This document shows, in pieces, positions 53,361 to 64,000 of a stretch of DNA of 64,000 bases. Position 1 is the first letter of the stretch. Each line of letters starts with the position of its first letter. The position numbers and the translations under genes were made by a program. The stretch spans positions 42,463,670 to 42,527,669 of the forward strand of contig OZ025248.1 of NCBI GenBank assembly GCA_964019135.1. The letters are read 5' to 3'. This DNA is from Arenicola marina (taxonomy: Eukaryota > Annelida > Polychaeta > Arenicolidae). The notes under the pieces were generated by a model. The model saw only the letters and a program-made list of their open reading frames with translations, made no database searches and had not been told where the DNA came from.

Positions 53361-56300
53361 ACCCGTGTTACTGGCGGGCCACTCACAGCGGTGGTCACTA
53401 CCCGTGTTACTGGAGGGCCGCCCACAACGGTGATCATTACCCGTGTTACTGGATGGCGATCATTACCCGTGTTACTGGAGGGCCGCCGACAGCGGTGATC
53501 ATTACCCGTGTTACTGGCGGACCGCCCACGGCGGTGATCATTACCCGTGTTACTGGAGGGTCGCCCACAGCGGTGATCATTACCCGTGTTACTGGAGGGT
53601 CGCCCACAGCGGTGATCATTACCCGTGTTACTGGAGGGCCGCCCACAGCGGTGATCATTACCCGTGTTACTGAAGGGCCGCCCACAGCGGTGATCATTAC
53701 CCGTGTTACTGGAGGACCGCCCACGGCGGTGATCATTACCCGTGTTACTGAAGGGCTGCCGACAGCGGTGGTCATTACCCGTGTTACTGAAGGGCTGCCC
53801 ACAGCGGTGGTCATTACCCGTGTTACTGAAGGGCTGCCGACAGCGGTGGTCATTACCCCTGTTACTGAAGGGCTGCCGACAGCGGTGGTCATTACCCGTG
53901 TTACTGGAGGGCGATCATTACCCGTGTTACTGGAGGGCCACCCACAGCGGTGATCATTACCCGTGTTCTGGAAGGCTGCCGACAGCGGTGGTCATTACCC
54001 ATGTTACTGGAGGGCGATCATTACCCGTGTTACTGGAGGGCCACCCACGGCGGTGGTCATTACCCGTGTTAGTTGAGGGCCGCCGACAGCGGTGATCATT
54101 ACCCGTGTTACTGGAGGGCCGCCCACAACGGTGATCATTACCCGTGTTACTAGAAGGCCGCCGACAGCGGTGATCATTACCCGTGTTACTGGCGGGCCAC
54201 CCACAGCGGTGGTCATTACCCGTGTTACTGGAGTGCCGTTGACAGCCATGATCATTACCCGTGTTACTGGAAGGCGATCATTACCCGTGCTACTGAAGGG
54301 TCGCCCACAGCGGTGATCATTACCCGTGTTACTGGAGGGCCGCTGACAGCCATGATCTTTACCCGTGTTACTGGAGGGTGATCATTACCCGTGTTACTGG
54401 AGGGCCGCTGACAGCCGTGATCATTACCCGTGTTAGTGGATGGCCGCCGACAGCGGTGATCATTACCCGTGTTACTGAAGGGCTGCCGACAGCGGTGTTT
54501 ATTACCCGTGTTACTGGAGGGCCGCTGACAGCCATGATCATTACCCGTGTTACTGAAGGACTGCCGACAGCGGTGGTCATTACCCCTGTTACTGAAGGAC
54601 CGCCGACAGCGGTGGTCATTACCCGTGTTACTGGAGGGCGATCATTACCCGTGTTACTGGAGGGCCGCCGACAGCGGTGATCATTACCCGTGTTACTGGA
54701 GGACCGTCCACGGCGGTGATCATTACCCGTGTTACTGCAGGGCTGCCGACAGCGGTGGTCATTACCCGTGTTACTGAAGAGCTGCCGACAGCGGTGATCA
54801 TTACCCGTGTTACTGGAGGGTGATCATTACCCGTGTTACTAGAAGGCCGCCGACAGGGGTGATCATTAGCCGTGTTACTGGAGGGCCACCCACAGCGGTG
54901 ATCATTACCCGTGTTACTAGATGGCCGCCGACAGCGGTGATCATTACCCGTGTTACTGGAGGGCGATCATTACCCGTGTTACTAGAAGGCCGCCGACGGC
55001 GGTGATCATTACCGGTGTTACTGGCGGGCCACCCACAGCGGTGGTCATTACCCGTGTTACTGGAGGGCCGCCCACAACGGTGATCATTACCCGTGTTACT
55101 GGATGGCGATCATTACCCGTGTTACTGGAGGGCCGCCGACAGCGGTGATCATTACCCGTGTTACTGGAGGACCGCCCACGGCGGTGATCATTACCCGTGT
55201 TACTGAAGGGCTGCCGACAGCGGTGGTCATTACCCGTGTTACTGGAGGGCGATCATTACCCGTGTTACCGGAGGGCCACCCACAGCGGTGGTCATTACCC
55301 GTGTTAGTGGAGGGCCGCCGACAGCTGTGATCATTACCCGTGTTACTGGAGGGCCACCCACAGCGGTGGGCATTACCCGTGTTACTGGAGGGCCACTCAC
55401 AGGGGTGGTTATTACCCGTGTTACTGGAGGGCCGCCCACAACCGTGATCATTACCCGTGTTACTGGATGGCGATCAGTACCCGAGTTACTGGAGGGCCGC
55501 CGACAGCGTTGATCATTACCAGTGTTACTGGAGGACCGCCCACGGCGGTGATCATTACCCGTGTTACTGAAGGGCTGCCGACAGCGGTGGTCATTACCCG
55601 TGTTACTGAAGGGCTGCCCACAGCGGTGGTCATTACCCGTCTTACTGAAGGGCTGCCGACAGCGGTGGTCATTACCCCTGTTACTGAAGGGCTGCCGACA
55701 GCGGTGGTCATTACCCGTGTTACTGGAGGGCGATCATTACCCGTGTTACTGGAGGGCCACCCACAGCCGTGGTCATTACCCGTGTTAGTGGAGGGCCGCC
55801 GACAGCGGTGATCATTACCCGTGTTACTGAAGGGCTGCCGACAGCGGTGGTCATTAGCCGTGTTACTGGAGGGCGATCATTACCCGTGTTACTGGAGGGC
55901 CGCCGACAGCGGTGATCATTACCCTTGTTCTGGAGGGCTGCCGACAGCGGTGGTCATTACCCGTGTTACTGGAGGGCGATCATTACCCGTGTTACTGGAG
56001 GGTCGCTGACAGCCATGATCATTACTCGTGTTACTGGAGGGCGATCATTACCGTTGTTACTGGAGGGTCGCCCACAGCGGTGATCATTACCCGTGTTTCT
56101 GAAGGGCCGCCCACAGCGGTGATCATTACCCGTGTTACTGAAGGGCCGCAGACAGCGGTGATCATTACCCGTGTTACTGGATGACCGCCCACGGCGGTGA
56201 TCATTACCCGTGTTACTGAAGGGCTGCCGACAGCGGTGGTCATTACCCGTGTTACTGGAGGGCGATCATTATCCGTGTTACTGGAGGGCCACCCGCGGCG

Positions 56301-59300
56301 GTGGTCATTACCCGTGTTAGTGGAGGGCCGCCAACAGCGGTGATCATTACCCGTGTTACTGGAGGGCCGCCCACAACGGTGATCATTACCCGTGTTACTG
56401 GATGGCGATCATTACCCGAGTTACTGGAGGGCCGCCGACAGCCGTGATCATTACCCGTGTTACTGGAGGACCGCCCACGGCGGTGATCATTACCCGTGTT
56501 ACTTAAGGGCTGCCGACAGCGGTGGTCATTACCCGTGTTACTGAAGGGCTGCCGACAGCGGTGGTCATTACCCGTGTTAGTGGAAGGCCGCCGACAGCGG
56601 TGGTCATTACCCGTGTTACTGAAGGGCTGCCGACAGCGGTGTTCATTACCCGTGTTACTGGAGGGCGATCATTACCCGTGTTCCTGGAGGGCCGCCGACA
56701 GCGGTGATCATTACCCGTGTTCTGGAAGGCTGCCGACAGCGCTGGTCATTACCCGTGTTACTGGAGGGCGATCATTACCCGTGTTACTGGAGGGCCACCC
56801 ACGGCGGTGGTCATTACCCGTGTTAGTGGAGTGCCGCCCCCAGCGGTGATCCTTAGCCGTGTTACTAGAAGGCCGCCGACAGCGGTGATCATTACCCGTG
56901 TTACTGGCGGGCCACCCACAGCGGTGATCATTACCCGTGTTACTGGAGGGCCACCCACGACGGTGGTCATTACCCGTGTTAGTGGAGTGCCGCCCCCAGC
57001 GGTGATCATTAGCCGTGTTACTAGAAGGCCGCCGACAGCGGTGATCATTACCCGTGTTACTGGCGGGCCACCCACAGCGGTGATCATTACCCGTGTTACT
57101 GGAGTGCCGTTGACAGCCATGATCATTACCCGTGTTACTGGAAGGCGATCATTACCCGTGCTACTGAAGGGTCGCCCACAGCGGTGATCATTACCCGTGT
57201 TACTGGAGGGCCGCTGACAGCCATGATCTTTACCCGTGTTACTGGTGGGCGATCATTACCCGTGTTACTGGAGAGCCGCTGACAGCCGTGATCATTACCC
57301 GTGTTAGTGGATGGCCGCCGACAGCGGTGATCATTACCCGTGTTACTGAAGGGCTGCCGACAGCGGTGTTCATTACCTGTGTTACTGGAGGGCCGCTGAC
57401 AGCCATGATCATTACCCGTGTTACTGAAGGGCTGCCGACAGCGGTGGTCATTACCCTTGTTACTGAAGGACTGCCGACAGCGGTGGTCATTACCCGTGTT
57501 ACTGGAGGGCGATCATTACCCGTGTTACTGGAGGGCCGCCGACAGCGGTGATCATTACCCGTGTTACTGGAGGACCGCCCACGGCGGTGATCATTACCCG
57601 TGTCACTGCAGGGCTGCCGACAGCGGTGGTCATTACCCGTGTTACTGGAGGGCCACCCACAGCCGTGGTCATTACCCGTGTTAGTGGAGGGCCGCCGACA
57701 GCGGTGATCATTACCCGTGTTACTGAAGGGCCGCTGACAGCCATGATCTTTACCCGTGTTACTGGTGGGCGATCATTACCCGTCTTACTGGAGAGCCGCT
57801 GACAGCCGTGATCATTACCCGTGTTAGTGGATGGCCGCCGACAGCGGTGATCATTACCCGTGTTACTGAAGGGCTGCCGACAGCGGTGTTCATTACCTGT
57901 GTTACTGGAGGGCCGCTGACAGCCATGATCATTACCCGTGTTACTGAAGAGCTGCCGACAGCGGTGGTCATTACCCTTGTTACTGAAGGACTGCCGACAG
58001 CGGTGATCATTACCCGTGTTACTGGAGGGCCGCCGACAGCGGTGATCATTACCCGTGTTACTGGAGGACCGCCCACGGCGGTGATCATTACCCGTGTCAC
58101 TGCAGGGCTGCCGACAGCGGTGGTCATTACCCGTGTTACTGAAGAGCTGCCGACAGCGGTGGTCATTACCCGTGTTACTGAAGGGCTGCCGACAGCGGTG
58201 GTCATTACCCCTGTTGCTGAAGGGCTGCCGTCAGCGGTGGTCATTACCCGTGTTTCTGAAGGGCCGCCCACAGCGGTGATCATTACCCGTGTTACTGAAG
58301 GGCCGCCCACAGCGGTGATCATTACCCGTGTTACTGGATGACCGCTCACGGCGGTGGTCATTACCCGTGTTACTGAAGGGCTGCCGACAGCGGTGGTCAT
58401 TACCCGTGTTACTGGAGGGCGATCATTACCCGTGTTACCGGAGGGCCACCCACAGCGGTGGTCATTACCCGTGTTAGTGGAGGGCCGCCGACAGCTGTGA
58501 TCATTACCCGTGTTACTGGAGGGCCACCCACAGCGGTGGGCATTACCCGTGTTACTGGAGGGCCACTCACAGCGGTGGTCATTACCCGTGTTACTGGAGG
58601 GCCGCCCACAACGGTGATCATTACCCGTGTTACTGGATGGCGATCATTACCCGAGTTACTGGAGGGCCGCCGACAGCGTTGATCATTACCCGTGTTACTG
58701 GAGGACCGCCCACGGCGGTGATCATTACCCGTGTTACTGAAGGGCTGCCGACAGCGGTGGTCATTACCCGTGTTACTAAAGGGCTGCCCACAGCGGTGGT
58801 CATTACCCGTCTTACTGAAGGGCTGCCGACAGCGGTGGTCATTACCCCTGTTACTGAAGGGCTGCCGACAGCGGTGGTCATTACCCGTGTTACTGGAGGG
58901 CGATCATTACCCGTGTTACTGGAGGGCCACCCACAGCCGTGGTCATTACCCGTGTTAGTGGAGGGCCGCCGACAGCGGTGATCATTACCCGTGTTACTGA
59001 AGGGCTGCCGACAGCGGTGGTCATTAGCCGTGTTACTGGAGGGCGATCATTACCCGTGTTACTGGAGGGCCGCCGACAGCGGTGATCATTACCCTTGTTC
59101 TGGAGGGCTGCCGACAGCGGTGGTCATTACCCGTGGTACTGGAGGGCGATCATTACCCGTGTTACTGGAGGGTCGCTGACAGCCATGATCATTACTCGTG
59201 TTACTGGAGGGCGATCATTACCGTTGTTACTGGAGGGTCGCCCACAGCGGTGATCATTACCCGTGTTTCTGAAGGGCCGCCCACAGCGGTGATCATTACC

Positions 59301-62300
59301 CGTGTTACTGAAGGGCCGCCCACAGCGGTGATCATTACCCGTGTTACTGGATGACCGCCCACGGCGGTGATCATTACCCGTGTTACTGAAGGGCTGCCGA
59401 CAGCGGTGGTCATTACCCGTGTTACTGGAGGGCGATCATTATCCGTGTTACTGGAGGGCCACCCGCGGCGGTGGTCATTACCCGTGTTAGTGGAGGGCCG
59501 CCAACAGCGGTGATCATTACCCGTGTTACTGGAGGGCCGCCCACAACGGTGATCATTACCCGAGTTACTGGAGGGCCGCCGACAGCCGTGATCATTACCC
59601 GTGTTACTGGAGGACCGCCCACGGCGGTGATCATTACCCGTGTTACTGAAGGGCTGCCGACAGCGGTGGTCATTACCCGTGTTACTGAAGGGCTGCCGAC
59701 AGCGGTGGTCATTACCCGTGTTAGTGGAAGGCCGCCGACAGCGGTGGTCATTACCCGTGTTACTGAAGGGCTGCCGACAGCGGTGTTCATTACCCGTGTT
59801 ACTGGAGGGCGATCATTACCCGTGTTACTGGAGGGCCACCCACGGCGGTGGTCATTACCCGTGTTAGTGGAGTGCCGCCCCCAGCGGTGATCATTAGCCG
59901 TGTTACTAGAAGGCCGCCGACAGCGGTGATCATTACCCGTGTTACTGGCGGGCCACCCACAGCGGTGATCATTACCCGTGTTACTGGAGTGCCGTTGACA
60001 GCCATGATCATTACCCGTGTTACCGGAAGGCGATCATTACCCGTGCTACTGAAGGGTCGCCCACAGCGGTGATCATTACCCGTGTTACTGGAGGGCCGCT
60101 GACAGCCATGATCTTTACCCGTGTTACTGGTGGGCGATCATTACCCGTGTTACTGGAGAGCCGCTGACAGCCGTGATCATTACCCGTGTTAGTGGATGGC
60201 CGCCGACAGCGGTGATCATTACCCGTGTTACTGAAGGGCTGCCGACAGCGGTGTTCATTACCTGTGTTACTGGAGGGCCGCTGACAGCCATGATCATTAC
60301 CCGTGTTACTGAAGGGCTGCCGACAGCGGTGGTCATTACCCTTGTTACTGAAGGACTGCCGACAGCGGTGGTCATTACCCGTGTTACTGGAGGGCGATCA
60401 TTACCCGTGTTACTGGAGGGCCGCCGACAGCGGTGATCATTACCCGTGTTACTGGAGGACCGCCCACGGCGGTGATCATTACCCGTGTCACTGCAGGGCT
60501 GCCGACAGCGGTGGTCATTACCCGTGTTACTGAAGAGCTGCCGACAGCGGTGGTCATTACCCGTGTTACTGAAGGGCTGCCGACAGCGGTGGTCATTACC
60601 CCTGTTGCTGAAGGGCTGCCGACAGCGGTGGTCATTACCCGTGTTTCTGAAGGGCCGCCCACAGCGGTGATCATTACCCGTGTTACTGAAGGGCCGCCCA
60701 CAGCGGTGATCATTACCCGTGTTACTGGATGACCGCTCACGGCGGTGGTCATTACCCGTGTTACTGAAGGGCTGCCGACAGCGGTGATCATTACCCGTGT
60801 TACTGGAGGGCGATCATTACCCTTGTTACTGGTGGGCCACCCACGGTGGTGGTCATTACCCGTGTTAGTGGAGGGCCGCCGACAGCGGTGATCATTACCC
60901 GTGTTACTGGAGGGCCGCCCACAACGGTGATCATTACCCGTGTTACTGGATGGCGATCATTACCCGTGTTACTGGAGGACCGCCCACGGCGGTGATCATT
61001 ACCCGTGTTACTGAAGGGCTGCCGACAGCGGTGGTCATTACCCGTGTTACTGAAGGGCTGCCGACAGCGGTGGTCATTACCCGTGTTACTGAAGGGCTGC
61101 CGACAGCGGTGGTCATTACCCCTGTTACTGAAGGGCTGCCGACAGCGGTCGTCATTACCCGTGTTACTGGAGGGCCACCCACAGCGGTGGTCATTAAACG
61201 TGTTAGTGGAGGGCCGCCGACAGCGTTGATCATTACCCGTGTTACTGAAGGGCTGCCGACAGCGGTGATCATTACCCGTGTTAGTTGAGGGCCGCCGACA
61301 GCGGTGATCATTACCCGTGTTCTGGAGGGCTGCCGACAGCGGTGGTCATTACCCGTGTTACTGGAGGGCAATCATTAGCCGTGTTACTGGAGGGCCGCTG
61401 ACAGCCATGATCATTACCCGTGTTACTGGAGGGCGATCATTACCGGTGTTACTGGAGGGTCGCCCACAGCGGTGATCATTACCCGTGTTTCTGAAGGGCC
61501 GCGTACAGCGGTGATCATTACCCGTGTTACTGAAGGGCCGCCCACAGCGGTGATCATTACCCGTGTTACTGGATGACCGCCCACGGCGGTGATCATTACC
61601 CGTGTTACTGAAGGGCTGCCGACAGCGGTGGTCATTACCCGTGTTACTGGAGGGCGATCATTACCCGTGTTAGTGGAGAGCCGCCGACAGCGGTGATCAT
61701 TACCCGTGTTACTGGAGGGCCACCCACAGCGGTGGTCATTACCCGTGTTACTGGAGGGCCACCCACAGCGGTGATCATTACCCGTGTTACTAGAAGACCG
61801 CCGACAGCGGTGATCATTACCCGTGTTGCTGGAGGGCGATCATTACCCGTGTTACTAGAAGACCGCCGACAGCGGTGATCATTACCCGTGTTACTGGAGG
61901 GCCACCCACAGCGGTGATCATTACCCGTGTTACTGGAGGGCCGCCCCCAGCGGTGATCATTAGCCGTGTTACTAGAAGGCCGCCGACAGCGGTGATCATT
62001 ACCCGTGTTACTGGCGGGCCACCCACAGCGGTGGTAATTACCCGTGTTACTGGAGGGCCGTTGACAGCCATGATCATTACCCGTGTTACTGGAGGGCGAT
62101 CATTACCCGTGTTACTGAAGGGTCGCCCACAGCGGTGATCATTACCCGTGTTTCTGGAGGGCCGCTGTCAGCCATGATCTTTATCCGTGTTACTGGAGGG
62201 CGATGATTACCCGTGTTACTGGAGGGCCGCTGACAGCCGTGATCATTACCCGTGTTAGTGGATGGCCGCCGACAGCGGTGATCGTTACCCGTGTTACTGA

Positions 62301-64000
62301 AGGGCTGCCGACAGCGGTGTTCATTACCCGTGTTCCTGGAGGGCGGCTGACAGCCATGATCATTACCCGTGCTACTGGAGGGCGATCATTACCCGTGTTA
62401 GTGGAGGGCCGCTGACAGCCATGATCATTACCCGTGTTACTGGAGGGGGATCATTGCCCGTGTTGCTGGAGGTGATCATTACCCGTGTTAGTGAAGGGCG
62501 TTCATTTCCCGTGTTACCGGAGGGCCACCCACAGCGGTGGTCATTACCCGTGTTAGTGGATAGCCGCCGACAGCGGTGATCATTACCCGTGTTACTGGAG
62601 GACCGCCCACGGCGGTGATCATTACCCGTGTTACTGAAGGGCTGCCGACAGCGGTGGTCATTACCCGTGTTACTGGAGGGCGATCATTACCCGTGTTACT
62701 GGAGGGCGGCCGACAGCGGTGATCATTACCCGTGTTCTGGAGGGCTGCCGACAGCGGTGGTCATTACCCGTGTTACTGGAGGGCGATCATTACCCGTGTT
62801 ACTGGAGGGTCGCTGACAGCCATGATCATTACTCGTGTTACTGGAGGGCGATCATTACCGGTGTTACTTGAGGGTCGCCCACAGCGGTGATCATTACCCG
62901 TGTTTCTGCAGTGCCGCCCACAGCGGTGATCATTACCCGTGTTACTGAAGGGCCGCCCACAGCGGTGATCATTACCCGCGTTACTGGATGACCGCCCACG
63001 GAGGTGATCATTACCCGTGTTACTGAAGGGCTGCCGACAGCGGTGGTCATTACCCGTGTTACTGGAGGGCGATCATTACCCGTGTTACTGGAGGGCGATC
63101 ATTACCCGTGTTACTGGAGGGCGATCATTACCCGTGTTACTGGAGGGCCACCCACGGCGGTGGTCATTACCCGTGTTAGTGGAGGGCCGCCGACAGCGGT
63201 CATCATTACCCGTGTTACTGGAGGGCCGCCCACAACGGTGATCATTACCCGTGTTACTGGATGGCGATCATTACTCGGGTTACTGGAGGGCCGCCGACAG
63301 CCGTGATCATTACCCGTGTTACTGGAGGACCGCCCACGGCGGTGATCATTACCCGTGTTACTGAAGGGCTGCCGACAGCGGTGGTCATTACCCGTGTTAC
63401 TGAAGGGCTGCCGACAGCGGTGGTCATTACCCGTGTTACTGGAGGGCGATCATTACCCGTGTTACTGGAGGGCCGCCGACAGCGGTGATCATTACCCGTG
63501 TTCTGGAAGGCTGCCGACAGCGGTGGTCATTACCCGTGTTACTGGAGGGCGATCATTACCCGTGTTACTGGAGGGCCACCCATGGCGGTGGTCATTACCC
63601 GTGTTAGTGGAGGGCTGCCGACAGCGGTGATCTGTACCCGTGTTACTAGAAGGCCGCCGACAGCGGTGATCATTACCCGTGTTACTGGCGGGCCACCCAC
63701 AGCGGTGGTCATTACCCGTGTTATTGGAGGGCCGTTGACAGCCATGATCATTACTCGTGTTACTGGAGGGCGATCATTAGCGGTGTTACTTGAGGGTCGC
63801 CCACAGCGGTGATCATTACCCATGTTTCTGAAGTGCCGCCCACAGCGGTGATCATTACCCGTGTTACTGAAGGGCCGCCCACAGCGGTGATCATTACCCG
63901 TGTTACTGGATGACCGCCCACGGCGGTGATCATTACCCGTGTTACTGAAGGGCTGCCGACAGCGGTGGTCATTACCCGTGTTACTGGAGGGCGATCATTA
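53361..64000. repeat. Satellite super-repeat, copy 2 (cut by window end)
   Basis: Tracks copy 1 closely to about 61.7 kb. Beyond that the order is rearranged: 62203 matches 51888 (offset 10315), 63261 matches 50830 (offset 12431), and 63760 matches 52562 (offset 11198). The segment 50.37-51.82 kb of copy 1 has no equivalent in its expected place. Confidence 0.8.

Larger units (their letters stand above)
41139..64000. repeat. 39-bp/26-bp modular satellite array, continues past window
   Basis: Reference monomer 41651-41689 divides into three 13-bp modules: ATCATTACCCGTG (41651), TTACTGGAGGGCC (41664) and GCCGACAGCGGTG (41677). A 26-bp short monomer (for example 41625-41650) lacks 13 bp. Recurrent variants change the second and third modules (GAAGGGCTG, GGAGGACCG, AGAAGGCCG, CCCACAACGGTG, GCTGACAGCCATG). 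Frames of 13 codons per unit run on both strands (such as IITRVTGGPPTAV) but end wherever a short monomer shifts phase or a TGA/TAG variant occurs. Hundreds of monomers are present over about 22.9 kb; the right end is outside the window. Confidence 0.97.

Noticed and set aside
57759..58400. 213-codon minus-strand frame of ITAVGGPPVTRVM-like repeats in the satellite
   Set aside because: Arises from the 39-bp period; equivalent frames exist on the plus strand and end at every short monomer.
41139..64000. CRISPR array
   Set aside because: Although regularly repeated, there are no unique spacers; every segment is a variant of the same monomer, and the setting is eukaryotic.

Overview
The window reads as nuclear DNA of a multicellular animal, most likely a marine invertebrate (mollusc- or lancelet-like; I cannot place it further). 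The evidence is an intact LINE retrotransposon of the L1/Tx1 group with a poly(A) tail, tRNA-derived SINEs with Pol III box-A/box-B sequences, dispersed low-copy sequence without operons, and very extensive tandem repetition. I see no bacterial, organellar or convincing host protein-coding gene. The only solid protein-coding genes are the two ORFs of the LINE.

Layout. (1) 1-592: a SINE fragment and unremarkable left flank. (2) 593-22599: a direct tandem segmental duplication of about 8 kb (copy 1 593-14580, copy 2 14581-22599). The 7-bp word ACATCGC lies at all three boundaries. Both copies carry a 55-bp minisatellite, a CT microsatellite, a roughly 965-bp inverted-repeat-bounded element, a SINE, a C-rich minisatellite and the 3' end of an old minus-strand LINE. 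Copy 1 alone also contains a full-length LINE of about 6.07 kb with a 13-bp target-site duplication; copy 2 preserves the empty site. (3) 22435-23820: the rest of the old minus-strand LINE and a possible RNase H relic. (4) 23818-38070: a succession of unrelated tandem arrays: 42-bp, G-rich, 20-bp, four 1.4-kb macrosatellite units alternating between two subtypes, a 15-bp Thr/Val/Pro-coding-like array, a 65-bp array, a 33-bp array and a 37-bp array. (5) 38071-41138: an island of non-satellite DNA with SINE copies, a promoter-like stretch, and a foldback inverted repeat. (6) 41139-64000 and beyond: one huge satellite array.

The terminal satellite is the most striking structure. Its 39-bp monomer is three 13-bp modules. 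A 26-bp short monomer lacks one module's length and recurs mostly after five or six full monomers, giving phrases of 221 or 260 bp. These phrases are nested in repeats of 520 bp, about 3.16 kb and about 11.8 kb. The monomer is readable on both strands, so long repetitive open frames appear everywhere, but short monomers and in-frame stops break them. I interpret them as by-products of the repeat.

How the parts relate: the LINE supplies both proteins for its own target-primed reverse transcription and probably could mobilise SINEs. Recombination and slippage then explain the tandem duplication, the differing minisatellite copy numbers between paralogous copies, and the layered satellite. Homology statements rest on reading the sequence by eye; no alignment program or database was used.
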